Of a stretch of 28,490 nucleotides of DNA, positions 7,937 to 19,402 are shown one piece after another (position 1 is the stretch's first letter; each line of letters begins with the position of its first letter). The notes beneath the pieces were generated by a model. That model ran no database searches. It was not told the DNA's origin and saw only the letters and a program-made list of their open reading frames with translations. This stretch comes from Pelargonium nanum (taxonomy: Eukaryota; Streptophyta; Magnoliopsida; Geraniales; Geraniaceae): assembly GCA_036897485.1 (NCBI GenBank), contig JAYMTF010000902.1, positions 1 to 28,490 on the forward strand, given 5' to 3'. Both the position numbers and the translations under genes were made by a program.

Positions 7937-10695
7937 ATGGTGAGGAAGCATGGATGGCAACTACCTGCTCACACCTTTCAGGTATCATCTGATCTCATCT
8001 ACGCCACATTATTATTTATATTGAGCTCTATGGTTTTGATTTTGTGTTCTTGATTCTCTAACTGGGTTTTCATCAAAAAAAGAAATTGCTACTAATATTC
8101 TATGATCCATGCTTTTGTTTAATAGCTAAGCTGCGATACTACTAGTTTAGCTACTTGTATTTGTTGGTAATTGATAGAACTCTGTAACATTTTAGGGTTT
8201 TTAACTGTTGGCTTTGATCACTTTTCACTCTTCAGTCTATGCTATTGCTTCATTTCTAAGTGCATTTTGTTTTTTTGAACATGGAGGTTCTTTTGCATCA
8301 AGATGTCTTAGTTCCAACACTGTATTCTATATCAGTTCTTTTATGAGTCAATTTATTTGGGATTATTTAATAGAACCAACACTAGAATACCGGTTTACCA
8401 GTGGAGGGTACCCAGCCCCTTATATATGATACCACTACCCCTATATCTTCAAAAATGGGACTTTTGATGCATAACATGACATACCCTTTTACATCCTCGT
8501 CAAGTTAACAGCGGAACAGCCTCCAAATCCGCATAACATCACTACCTCTGTCTTTCACTTTTCTTTTTCTTCTAGGCTCCTCTCAAGTTATCAACCACGC
8601 AATGCCCATATCTCTATAACATTCCTATTTCCTACCTCTCTTTTTTAGGCGTCCTTTCGTTTGGGCAGTGTTGGGAGGCGCCCTCACCGGGTGATCCCCT
8701 TATGTACGAGTGAGCTATTTTCTTTTGAAGCGGTGATGAAATTTTATTTATTTATTATTCAAGTGGTTTTTTTGGTCCAAGGATGAGGTAAGCTTTATAC
8801 AATTGTTACGGTTGAGTTTTTTTTTTCAATGCCAGACTTTTGACGAATAACATGTGGTATGCTACTGAATGAAGTTAAATAAGAGGGTTTTGTGAACCAA
8901 ATTCTTATAGTTCAGCTGTTTAGTTTTGGTCCGTTGTTTCATAGCCTGTATATCAGTTTGTAATAGATGAAGGTGATGAAGATAAACCTATCCGATCAGT
9001 TCTCCTCTAAGCAATCACTCCTGGAAAAGAAAGCATTCATACCATATGGTTGCTTCTTCTTCCTTACACCAATAGGATTAGGATCATAGTCCAGAAGTAG
9101 AAAGCTTTTGGAACTAACTACTGAGAAACCAGCTTGCTATTCAAATAGAACCCAATGTCCACATCAGCTGAACGCCTGAACCTAGAATATACCAGATTTG
9201 TCCCAACTTATTCAAATTTCAAAACATTAAAAGGGTTATTGGATCCAACCTAGTATACCTCTTTCAACAAAAAATAGAAAGAGGTTCAACTTTGAAATGC
9301 CAAATTGGCTAGAAAAGCTCCCTGCAGGCTTAATAAATCAGTTATACACTAAAGCAAAACTTGAGTACTGCATGTTTGCTACACCATTAACTTTTCGTAC
9401 CTATAGGAATATAATCTTGAGTTGAGATTCTTCATGTTTAAGAATCAATGTGCAAGCTGAGTATATGCATGCAATACAAATGTTGACTGAAATGATAATT
9501 TTCACTTATGAAAAAGGAACAAGTAGTTCCATATGCAACCTATACGAGTATGAGAAAGTATCTGTAAGTCTACTCAGCATACTTTCTGATATATATCATG
9601 GAGAACGGATCCATGCAGTACCTTATGAAGGAGATTCCTAAACCATACAAGACAATGCATTTGTTAACTGTTGTATCTCTGTGTTCTGATTTTCTGGATG
9701 TTAGAAATATGTTTTTCTCTTGTAGGTTAATTTGTTTTGCTGGCATATGTAATTTCTTAAACTATGATCCTCTTCTTGTATAGGTTGTTGCAATTACTGT
9801 ATTTTGCTTGCTAGTGGTTGCATTCTATGCTTTCTTTGCTCCTTTTGTTGGAGGTCGCATCTGGGAGTACGCTTTGATTGGTACTTACTCTCCCGTGGTA
9901 TGTAAAATTCTTTACTTTCTCTTTATTCTTAGTTGGCAGTTGGCACTTACTCAGCTAACTCATACATTATCTTATATTTTATGCTTGTGATTTGTAAATG
10001 GATGATAAAATTTTAGGATGAGAATGATAGAGAACTGCCAGCACCAGCAGTTTAATGAAGCTCAGTGTCATTGTTCATTGTTAACCATGTACACTTCCTA
10101 TATGTAAAAAAATATAACTTGTATTTTTGTAGCTTGGGCACACACATTTTGTTGACCTCATATTCTGTGTTACTTCAGTCACAGCATGTGCTAATAGATT
10201 CAATGCTACTGTTAACATGATAGCCTTATGCCTGTTGCTCCTCTTCTTGTCATGGCACTGCAGGCACTCCTTGTTTTTATCCTTTATGTTCGGTGTACTG
10301 CTATTAATCCAGCAGATCCTGGAATCATGTCAAAATTTGATCGGGCAGGAACAAATAGACTCAATGCAACTTATGGCTTATCGGCAAGTCCTTTGCCAAG
10401 AAATTTGGATGAAATTGGCACAGGTGCTTATTCGTCTCCATCATCAGCTTCCAGAAGTTCCATTGGACCTAACTCTAGCAGAAAAGGCTCAGTAAGAGAA
10501 ATTGGTGGAGCAGATACCACTGTGGATCCTTCTGTTAGCAAATCTAGGTTCAATGTGGCAGGAATATTTTGTGCATTGTTTATATATGAAGATTGCCGCA
10601 AACAGGAAGGAGAGCAACAATGCACTAGTGAAGATGCTTTGTTCTGCACATTATGCAATGCTGAGGTATTAAAATAGAAAAATTATTTCTAGGGG

Positions 10696-10727
<32 letters not shown>

Positions 10728-13700
10728 GTAGCTGCTCTTGTCAACTCTACTAAATTATTATGCGCATTGCATTTTTGTTTCGTCATGTTCTGCACCATAG
10801 CATCTTATTATCACCAATGCAATTACATTGCTTGTGGAGTTGTGAAATTGCTCAAAGAAAGCTATATTCGAGTAATATTCATTTGCTAAGAATTGTCATA
10901 ATTTTCTAGTTACAGTCAATGGGAATTATTGAATTCTCAAGAAAACATAACTTGGACTAACATATTAGTCCACTTCGTTGTAACGTGTGCATCTAATTAA
11001 AACAACCTCTCCTCTATACTACTGCCTCAATTGTGATTTGATCATCCGATAACTACTGTCTTGTCATGCCACCACCACTATGACCATAGTCACCGTACCT
11101 TCCCCACCCCCAAATTTCGCTATTCTACATGACTCAATTGCACTATAAGCCATCATGTCTAATGTTTACCACCCATCAGCTCTCTTCTAATCGCTAACTA
11201 TATTGTCAATTATGATATATGTTGGGACTCATGCAAAATGTGTGAAGCCCAATGTCAAATTATAGTTTTTTGGTTCAAGCATTTTCAAACATATGAGGAC
11301 TACTGAAACTGTGACAGATCTTAGCCCAGCATGCTGAATGTGCACAGCTCCTGGGAATTTACCTCCCTTGGGAAGTCATGACGTGTTCTAGTTAGTGTCT
11401 ATTCTTTGATGTAAAAAGCTGCGCATGGTTTCTCTAATATTGAGCTGATGCCGGTCCACAAAGAATGATCACTATACTATTATGACTTTATTTATTAACC
11501 ATGGATGTTTACCATATTACAGGTACGCAAGTTCAGTAAACACTGTAGAAGTTGCGATAAATGTGTAGATGGTTTTGATCATCATTGTCGGGTATGTATT
11601 TATGTTGATCCATTTACTCTTTTGCAGGCACACATCTTGGTGTATCTTGTAATGCTTTTGTAGTTAGCTGTTAGAACACCTTCACCATTTTTGTCTTATG
11701 GAAACTAATATTTTACTTGGTTGCAGTGGCTCAACAATTGTGTGGGTCACAAAAATTACGTTACGTTTATCTCTCTCATGGCCACTAGTCTTCTTTGGGT
11801 AAGAATTGTTGTCAATGCTAGTTTGGCTAAGAAAATAGCTATAGCTATTACTAATGTTCTCTTTCTCTCTCTGGTTCAGCTTGTTATTGAAGCTGGAGTT
11901 GGTATAGCTGTTCTAGTCCGTTGCTTTGCCGTAAAGAAAAGCATGGAGACACAAATTATCGACAGACTTGGAAATGGTTTCTCTCGTGCCCCATTTGCAA
12001 CAGTAGTGGTACATATCATATTGCTATGCTTGACTAGACCTGGTACTTAATATTTCCCAGAGCACTCAAACTCAGAATTCTTGTGCTAACGTTAGATCAT
12101 ATTTTTTGTAGGCTGTATGTACTGCAGTTTCTATGCTAGCTTGTGTACCATTGAGCGAACTTTTCTTTTTCCACATGATCTTGATCAGAAAGGTAGTGTC
12201 AATGAAACAGCATTTTTTTTTTCCTGCAATGCCATGATTGGTGTCGAGAAGACAAATAAATATTTTGTTCTTTACCATGGTTGTTGGTTTGGAATGCTAG
12301 TTGTAGAGTTTTATTCCTTTTGTGATGGGGCATAGTAGTGGGGAAAATGTGACAATAAGATTGGATGCTGGGGAAATGGACTTTTCACTAACCAAATATC
12401 TTGATTTCATAAATTGAATCAGGGTATCACAACCTATGAGTATGTCGTGGCAATGAGGGCCATGAGTGAGGCACCTGCTGGAGCTGATATTGATGAAGAA
12501 TTGCAAAATGTGCTATACTCTCCTTCAGGATCTGCTACAACTGGCCTTAGTGTTGGAAGTTCTATGGGTTTGCAGTACAAGGGAGCATGGTGTACACCTC
12601 CTAGGGTATTCGTGGACTATCAGGTATTGTGTTTGGTACTGACTTCAGTTTTCTGTTTGTTTGTTCTTGAAGAATGGTCCAAGTTTGGTGTCTTCATACT
12701 GATCTCCAAAGGCTTATACCTAAAGTTTGTTGCAATTTCAGTATTCTTTTCATAATCTTCTTGAAAATGTGCGTCAACGTTTGCTTGATTCTATCACAAG
12801 CAGAACCCATATCTTATACTAATACTGTTTTTTACCTACGCATTCATGCTGGTAGTTCTTTTGGAACACCGATAGTAAACAAAGTCCTTTTATATTCTTA
12901 TGTGTGCTTTTTGTATCATTGTAGATTTTATCTACATGATGCAAATCCAAATTCGTGACTAATTCTTCTTCAATTTAATGTTGTATAAGTTATTGCTTTT
13001 TGGTTTCTACGCCTTCATTGACAATAGAGTACTGGATAGAATCTGCCATAGATTTGCAGTGAGAATGGCAAATTACTTAAAACTCGTAGCAGCTAGTTGT
13101 CCTCTCGGATCAATGAATTTGAGCCATAGGGCTCCGTACATTCATGTTGCTTGCCCAACTTCAGTTTCTTACTGTTTTTGCGAAGAATTCAAGCGAGGTT
13201 TCACAAATATCTCATCTATTGATTAGTGGTATTTGAATTAGTTACTTCTGAAGCGAGCCACCTTACGTATGAACTTGGAGCCTCTAGTTATTGCGGTATA
13301 CTCTAGATAACGTTGTGTTGATTTAGAAAACTTTTTTATACATTTTCCTGGCTGTGCAGGATGAAGTTGTACCTCACTTGGAGCCTGGGATGGTACCATC
13401 CACTGTTGATCCAGATGCATCTGGATTCCCAGATAGAGGGATCAAGGGAGGACCCAAAAGGCCTGTCCGTATCAGTGCTTGGAAACTTGCGAAGTTGGAT
13501 TCCAATGAGGCCGTGAGAGCAGCAGCAAAAGCCAGGGCATCATCCTCTGTTCTACGCCCTGTTGATAATCGGCGTTTACCTGATCCCGAATTTAGCTCAA
13601 GTGGTAACATGAGTGTCAGAAGTAGTGTGAGCACTGATATGGGAACAAACAAAGAGATGAAGAACGATCTAAAATCATCGCCATTTAGAAACTCTTATGC

Positions 13701-14427
13701 GCCAAGTCAAGGAAGCCGAGATGAGTATGAAACTGGGACTCAAAGTGTAAGTAGCTTCAGCAGTCCGGGGCATGTTCACGAGTCGGTGACTCTCAGCCCG
13801 CTTCCGCAAGCTCATAGTTTGGGTCGTTTTAGTGCGGTTACCTCAGCTCCTGATCGGCCATTAGCAGCTCCAAAGGTGGTTTTCCCTAACGTTGACAATC
13901 CTTCATCAGGATTTGATGAAAAGATCATGCACAGGGCTTCTAGTACCGATCCCTTACTTGTCTTAGCACCTCCTTCCTCTCTTCTGAGAGATGTCAAAAG
14001 GACATCTGTTGTTTGGGATCAAGAAGCCGGGAGGTATGTTTCAGTTCCTGTTGAAGCACGGAACAAATCATCTGTTCAAATAGGATTGCCAAGTCGTAAT
14101 GCAGAAAGTAGCAGTAGTAATGCCAGGAGGCCAGTTGTTATCCCACCTCGGGAGTCCTCATCTTCTTCTTCTTCTGCAGTGAGGGCTCCAGCTCCTGCTC
14201 CACTACAGCAAGCAGAGAAGTTGATGTACACAGGAGATTCTATTTTCTTTGGCGGTCCACTGTTGAGCGCCCCAGCTAGAGATGTGAGAAACGAAAGGGG
14301 TTTGGGTTGGAGAGATGGTCAAGAAAGGGCAGCACTGAACCCCCTTCCTCGGGAGTCAAGGTTCAAAAGGGATTCAGCCTCAAACCAACTTCCCGTGTTT
14401 GCCCCAGGAGGGGGCAGAGGTGTCTGA
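7937..14427 (+). CDS. DHHC-type protein S-acyltransferase (PAT19/PAT20-like)
   Basis: Palmitoyltransferase: moves a fatty acyl group from its own cysteine to cysteines of membrane proteins. Nine exons: 7937-7981, 9784-9897, 10264-10665, 11523-11591, 11727-11798, 11880-12008, 12112-12192, 12423-12623, 13360-14427. All joins are GT-AG, between whole codons, giving 726 aa. TM1 is ~16-37 and TM2 ~50-66, followed by the DPG motif (71-73). A Cys-rich domain starts CTLC (181-184) and holds DHHC at 206-209, with Cys209 catalytic. TM3 is ~221-252 and TM4 ~277-300, followed by TTYE (307-310, the family's TTxE). A 355-aa tail from one exon is Ser/Pro-rich with a Ser run and is probably disordered. The N-terminal [15 protein letters not shown] and the length match the long Arabidopsis PAT19/PAT20 group from memory; the exact orthologue is uncertain. 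All key residues are intact. Location in the cell cannot be read from sequence. Confidence 0.95.
7982..9783 (+). other. Long first intron (1.8 kb) of the S-acyltransferase gene
   Basis: GT donor after the codon for Gln15 and TAG acceptor at 9781-9783. Nothing coding was recognised. Around 8400-8700 the base composition is more balanced (CCCC- and GGGCG-containing stretches near 8400 and 8660-8700), suggesting an old insertion, but its ends cannot be defined. A long first intron near the start codon can house regulatory sequence in plants; no specific site is claimed. Confidence 0.6.
10666..11522 (+). other. Intron 3 of the S-acyltransferase gene with a long poly-T run
   Basis: GT-AG intron of 857 nt between the CNAE and VRKF codons of the Cys-rich domain. 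It contains an uninterrupted run of 28 T (10700-10727). On the minus strand this would be a poly(A) tract, so it could be the tail of an inserted retroelement in reverse orientation, but no body was recognised. The rest is ordinary AT-rich intron. Confidence 0.6.
11799..11879 (+). other. 81-nt intron without in-frame stop (intron 5 of the S-acyltransferase gene)
   Basis: The GTAAGA donor follows the LLW codons and the TTCAG acceptor precedes LVIEAG. The intron is 81 nt, a multiple of three, and the frame reads through it without a stop, so a retained transcript would carry 27 extra residues in the middle of TM3. Splicing restores the family sequence, so the spliced form is the expected one. 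Confidence 0.8.
12624..13359 (+). other. Intron 8 of the S-acyltransferase gene
   Basis: GT-AG intron of 736 nt between the VFVDYQ and DEVVPH codons. AT-rich; short open frames cross it but none looks like a protein family. It separates the catalytic membrane core from the single exon that encodes the whole disordered tail. Confidence 0.7.
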
Positions 14428-15120
14428 CCAAAACCCGGTTTCAAGTAGCTAGCTATAATCTTCGAAGAATTTTGTTCCCCAGCAACCAGAGTCGTCGAGA
14501 TGGCTATAAGTTGAAGCCATTGACATTGTTTTGCCCGGGAGGGAGGGACCTTGGAAAGAAAGGGCGATCACACGCAAGCATACCTACAAATCAAAGTTCC
14601 GATTTGACAAATTAACTGTAAGATCTATCTCGCTTCCTCGCTCGCTCTTTATCTGTGAGTTAACATTGTCGTGTGTGTGTGTGTTCCAAGATTCGTATTT
14701 TAAGTTTAACCGAGCGTGTATAACTGCTGAGCTTCACATGCTTTTCTTGGCCGTTGAAAGAGGGCGGCTTTGTTTCGCCCGCATGCTTGCATGTATTATT
14801 GTAATTTGTACTAATGTTGATGTGGATGTAACTGGACTGGATTCAATGGAATGGACCATGAATTGCTGCTATTTGTGTATTTATGATATTCCTATTTGCT
14901 TTTGATAGGACTAAGGTGAGTCATCACCATCATCATAGGATACATCCAAATCATATTCGATTAAAGTCAATATGGTACCAACATTATACTGTCACGTAGT
15001 GGACCTTCCTTCTCTGGTCCCTCCAACTGCTTTATACTTTATGCATGCTTTATTATGTGTACTGCAATTATTGCTACTATTTCAATATTTGATTAAAACT
15101 CTTGTCAATTTTAATAAATT
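14428..15120 (+). other. 3' untranslated region and downstream flank of the S-acyltransferase gene
   Basis: Follows the TGA stop. It contains a (GT)7 microsatellite at 14671-14684. Typical T-rich plant 3' sequence runs to about 14900. An AATAAA hexamer is at 15113-15118, but it may be too far downstream to be the real signal; the poly(A) site cannot be fixed from sequence. Confidence 0.4.
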
Positions 15121-15649
15121 TAACTAGTAAAATCCTATCCACTTTTCTTATGTTTGGAGCTAAAAACACATGATTAACAAAGTAACTCCATCAAGCCTAC
15201 ATACATAAGCAAGCTTCGTCCACGTACTATGAGCCAACAAAGTAGCCTCCCGCGCTAATGCATGACTATCCGTAGGATCATTGGGATAAACGGCATTAGG
15301 ATGAGTGACGACCTTACTAGAAGAAAGCATAATGCGGTCAATAAAGGCAAGTTGACCTTGATGATCGTCCGCTCTGATCGGATGACCTACCTCTTTTTGT
15401 AAGTCCTTCACTTGCGTCCTCAAATGCATGACTCAAACTTGATACCACGAGCTACCTGCTGAGAGTATTAAGAGTTGGGACCAACTCTGAAAAATGGTCT
15501 TAAAATTTTTTTTAGTCGAACAAAAAGAAAGATCAATGAACATTAGCTCATGTCAAGAAACAACCAACAAGTCTGACATAACAACATGGAGTTAGTTATA
15601 CACGATTGTCATTCAGGAGAGTGAAAAAGTTACATATGGAACGGTCATT
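15121..15649. other. Intergenic, probably decayed retrotransposon
   Basis: A minus-strand open frame (15429-15160, 89 residues, starting MHLRTQVKDLQKEVGHP) has normal-looking amino-acid composition but matches no family I can name. It abuts gypsy-like debris on the other strand. I treat it as old element sequence rather than a gene. Confidence 0.3.
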
Positions 15650-16085
15650 ATGAGCTTTCGCATTGGACTCTTCTCTCCAATACTACACGCCAAGCTTTTC
15701 GTTCGGCCCCGAAGGACTTCCCATCCTGACCTAGAGAAAGAAATGTTTTCCTTGGTCCAACAAGACATCAACAACTTAGGGGGAAACAACAACGAAAGGA
15801 AGCACTTCAATATGCCTTCCGAAGGGAACCAAAGGGAAATGCAATCTACGGTCGTCGTCGTGAACTACAGATTACTCTGGGACATTTATCAAGAGATATT
15901 CAACTATCTTGATCGCATCACCACATTTCCCTTCCCAAAGAAGGCGTGGAATGGAGAGTTACGAGAGAGTGAGAATAACAATTTTTGTGTGGCTCACGAT
16001 TGCTACGACCATGACATCGAGAATTGTTATACTTAAATAGCTAGTCCAAAGGTACCTCAACAAAGGCAAGGTAGTACAATTTTGA
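15650..16085 (+). pseudogene. Ty3/gypsy gag fragment, decayed
   Basis: Near the end of a 128-codon open frame the residues FCVAHDCYDHDIENCYT fit C-x2-H-x4-H-x4-C, the spacing seen in the C-terminal zinc-knuckle-like motif of plant Ty3/gypsy Gag proteins. After a stop and shift (about 16034-16042) the next frame reads LVQRYLNKGKVVQF, resembling the segment that follows the motif in such proteins (an 'IE-LI-RGYL'-type sequence). No protease or reverse transcriptase follows within the next 1.5 kb, so the element has a large internal deletion or is a gag-only derivative. The upstream two thirds of the frame are not recognisable. Confidence 0.45.
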
Positions 16086-17064
16086 GCCGACCACAAGTAA
16101 AATGGGCATAAGAGAACTCATATTGAAATACAAAGACAACAAGTTAACCAAGTGGATGCACCTACCAATAAATCCCTCATCATCAACATGATAATAAAGA
16201 ATGAATGACATGAAACTCCTTCCCAACATGGAACGCCTTCACCTAACACTCGCAAAAGAGTTGGTAGCCAACGAGCTTTTCATAACTAGTACACTTTCAT
16301 GTAATAGCTAGTAACGCTAAAATGTTCCCTCAAGTGAAACAAGTAATGAAGCGAGATAGTTAAACTCACTAACATGCCCTTAGTGTGGAAAACTTGAGAT
16401 CGCACACTCATTCGCTAATTAAACTCTCATAAACTAAGGGTCACGAGGGGCAAGCTCTGAAACCAATGGGCAAGGACATAGTCACAAAAATGCTTCACCA
16501 AACTTCAACATGTTCGAGAAAATACCAACAATATATAATCACCCTTCATAAGGTATCTACAAAACAAGAGTCAAAGCCTAGAACTCTGCGGCAAAAGGTA
16601 GGAACCAAGCCTTCCCGAAAAAGAATAAAGTCAGAGCCTCCTCCGCAAAAAGTACCGTGAACCTAGCCTTCTACAAAAGCAAGCAAAATAGAAGCCTAGT
16701 TGTCCGCAACTAAATCCGGGCAAAACAATGTCAATGGAATAAAAAAGATAGGAGCCTAGTTTCCCGCAACTAAGTAGGATACGAGCATTCACACGAATAA
16801 ATGGACTTTTGAGCTCCCAAATTTTTACAAGATGTCGAAGACCCAAAAAGTCCCAAATGTCAAAACATGTGTTCGAGTGTCATTAACGTTCTCTTGAGAC
16901 CCTAACGTGGAAACAAATGATGCATAAATGATTCGACATAAAAGCCAAGAATAAATCAACCAATGATCGAGTGACACGTGACTCGCTCGGTCAGTAAAAG
17001 AAAGTCAAAGTTTGGTCGGTGGAGCCCTGAAAACCCGAAGGAGGACTGAGAAAATCAACACAAG
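16086..17064. other. Intergenic retroelement debris with a ~60-bp duplication
   Basis: No gene seen. GCCTAGTTGTCCGCAACTA at 16694-16712 recurs with two changes at 16754-16772, an approximate 60-bp tandem duplication. The codon-free, moderately A-rich text fits the untranslated 3' part of an LTR retrotransposon upstream of the LTR-like block at 17553. Confidence 0.35.
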
Positions 17065-17154
17065 TTCGCGCGGCTACACCTCGCGCGACTAAGCCTCGTG
17101 CGGCTAGGCCTCGCGCGGCTAGGCCTCTCACGGCTAGGCCTCGCGCGGCTTCAT
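17065..17154. repeat. Six-unit 15-bp GC-rich minisatellite
   Basis: Six consecutive 15-base units start at 17065, 17080, 17095, 17110, 17125 and 17140. The consensus is CTCGCGCGGCTAGGC. The first and last units are diverged. The array is followed by a degenerate CATCCG/CGTGCGG-rich stretch to about 17340. It is rich in CG dinucleotides, which are rare elsewhere in the window. Because 15 is five codons, any frame repeats a five-residue motif, but no protein is indicated. Confidence 0.8.
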
Positions 17155-17552
17155 GCCCGTATGCCCCCTTCCACGCATCCGCATACGAGCATCCGCACAA
17201 CTCGTCTCATCCGCATCCGTCCGTACATCCTCTCATCCGCTCGCTCCCATGCGCATCCGCACTCGCCCGTGCGGTTGAGCACCTTCATGCGGCAAGAAAC
17301 GTCCGTGCGGGTAGCTTTGTCCGTGCGGCCTACTCCATCCATGTGGCTCGCCTCACCAAGATGACACACTCATTCTTCAAGACGCGCTTCGCTTCATGCC
17401 CTTGCACATCAACTATAACAAGCTCCGTCATCATTAGGTTCAATCACATGATGATTTCTCCAGCACTTAATTCTAAAAAGCGCAAAGCCTTTACCTCAAG
17501 AGAGAGACGCTCCTTCTAGGTGCCTCATCTCCATCTAAAAAGTCTCTAACCC

Positions 17553-18030
17553 TGTTGGTGTGCAATTCCAACAAGATGGAGACATGAGAGGAGACTGAGA
17601 ACCTGGGAGCCGTCAGTCAACGTCTGTCGGCCAAAGGTCGCTCAGTGGCAGGTAAACCTAAAAGCTATAAATAGGGCCTCAAGCCTTCAGGAAAAAGGTC
17701 AGACTTTCTATCATTCGAGCACTTTTCATACAGAACCAAAAACTCTCTCAAAAGTGTTCTTAGTGTTCTTCCCTTTTTGAACAAACTACGAAAATCTGAT
17801 TCAGCTTTCGATTATACAAAACTGTTTTGTGTAAAGATCTCATTCTCACACCGAAGGCTATTTCTTGGGCACACACCCGGGGTTCATCTTAACGGTGCGC
17901 TACCCTGCGCAAGCTTAGCAAGAGTTGGAGCACATTCAACGCACTCAGGAGACCCGAAGCCTTACCCTGACTAGGACTTGACCTGTGAGACCTACACCTT
18001 GACTAAGGGAAAAAAGCCTAGACAACGACG
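17553..18030 (+). mobile_element. LTR-like block of a retrotransposon (approximate ends)
   Basis: The block starts TGTTGG and has a promoter-like TATAAATA at 17666-17673. A leader-like stretch follows (CACTTTTCATACAG, CTCTCAAAAGTG), then sequence resembling a U5 region with ACACCCGGGGTTCATC. This U3-R-U5 arrangement on + agrees with the orientation of the gag fragment at 15.9 kb, which would make it the 3' LTR. A matching 5' LTR was not seen in the window, and the 3' boundary is a guess. A solo LTR from another element is possible. Confidence 0.4.
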
Positions 18031-18741
18031 TTTAAGACCTTGATTTCTGACTTAGAAAAATTAGTCAAATCAATAGAATATCATAAATTAATCTCCCACT
18101 ATAAAGCCAACACGTGTACTAAATGATCGTCTAAGTTCTCTATGAGCTTGAAGCCAAAAAGCATGACTTAGGCCCTTTGCATAGGGCTCCAATCAAAGAT
18201 GAAAATAAATTAAGTATCTCAGATAGACCTAAAATGTTCGTCATGTTGAAAGGTATAATTGAAGAAAAAGAACGGTTTAAATTGGTAGTCAAATCAGACC
18301 AAGGATGGGGACGAAAAGTCCAAAAAGCCCATAAACACAGAAAACGGGATAGAACATACATAGAAACATGCCTCACACGCTTGTACGCCTTGGCAATGTG
18401 TCTGCATGCGCTGCCAAGCGCAACGCGTGTGGTCTACGTGCTCAAACCCTAACCACTGACCTGCCATATCTAGACGCCACGAGGCCCAATTCGTGAACAC
18501 CATGTGGTATCCCCATAACTCTTTGGTGCCACATAAGAACCTTCCACCACGTCACTCGGTTGATGCGCACCATGTCATCAAAGCCATTACTTGCGCGGGT
18601 CACTAAGTCAACTCGGCTTGAGTTAGGCGAATCACATGGTAGACTCAACACAATTCAGGCGACTTAGTCCAACTGAGCCTAAGTCGAGCTCACGTCCTTC
18701 GTTCACACGCAATACAAGCCCAATTGCTCATCTCTCTCTCT
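18031..18741. other. Intergenic sequence, no gene recognised
   Basis: Short overlapping open frames on both strands, none similar to a known family. It has a more balanced base composition than the introns, as in the retroelement debris upstream, and repeated ACTCGGCTTGAGTTA/ACTGAGCCTAAGTCG-like text near 18610-18690. Probably old transposon sequence. A short (CT)n run ends it at about 18742-18756. Confidence 0.3.
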
Positions 18742-18763
18742 CTCTCGTTGCCATGTGGTGAAG

Positions 18764-18822
18764 TTGACTTTTGCAAAGTTGACTTTTATGTGCTACTATT
18801 TCATTAATTTGTAAAGTTGACT
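18764..18822 (+). promoter_or_regulatory. Cluster of three W-box cores upstream of GABA-T
   Basis: TTGACT, the W-box core bound by WRKY transcription factors, occurs at 18764-18769, 18779-18784 and 18817-18822, each inside a repeated AAGTTGACTTTT. The cluster is 580-640 bp before the GABA-T start codon. W-box clusters often mark stress- or defence-responsive plant promoters; the role here is inference, and the three copies could be a small local duplication without function. Confidence 0.4.
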
Positions 18823-19300
18823 TTTGCTCTAGCTATTTCACAAATTGAAATTTTTACTAGCTACATGCAATTCATGTGAGTAATGACAATTAAGTTTTCT
18901 GTTGAATTATTCCCAAAATTGAGTTTTTAGGCACGGGTGATGGAATAGAATAGTTCAGATATCATCAGTGATTTAAAAGTTAGTAGCACACTCAATTGTA
19001 ATTTAGACGCATAGTTAGGGGATTAATGGTAATTTAACTTTAAATATTAATTTTGAGATGATAATAGTATGGTGATAAATAAATTCCCGATATAAAAAAA
19101 AAGGAAGAATTAGGCTATAAATGGAAAAAAGAAGGTTGGACTTGCGCAAGTGGGCCCCTGGTAAAATGAAAGAGACGTTACAGTTTGTCGTAATTAAGAT
19201 GAGAGGTTAAGGAAATTCAAATACTCCATTAATCTAATTTAATTTAATGATGATGAAATAGTCCGTAAAAGAGATTAACGCAATTAATCAGGAGAATAAA

Positions 19301-19402
19301 TTAATATATATATAAAGCATCACCAATACTGCAAGAGCAATAGCAATATCACTACTCTCTCTCTCTCTCTGACTCTCTGCTACGTCACAAGTGTCAATCA
19401 AA
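19301..19402 (+). promoter_or_regulatory. Core promoter and leader of the GABA transaminase gene
   Basis: A TATA-like run (TTAATATATATATAAAG, 19301-19316) lies about 90 bp before the start codon. A (CT)8 tract follows at 19355-19370. Pyrimidine tracts like this are frequent in plant 5' leaders. The transcription start would be expected near 19340, giving a short leader of roughly 60 nt with no upstream ATG visible. Confidence 0.55.

Noticed and set aside
10700-10727. Poly-T run as a terminator
   Set aside because: It lies in the middle of a spliced intron of a polymerase II gene; it is at most a branch of microsatellite or a reversed poly(A) tail.
13374-13652. Minus-strand open frame opposite exon 9 of the S-acyltransferase gene
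   Set aside because: Shadow of a real coding exon; composition mirrors the sense codons.
15160-15429. 89-codon minus-strand open frame as a separate gene
   Set aside because: No start context or exon structure, no family match, and it lies in retroelement debris.
17065-17154. CRISPR-like array
   Set aside because: Units are contiguous with no spacers, the genome is a plant, and no cas genes are present.
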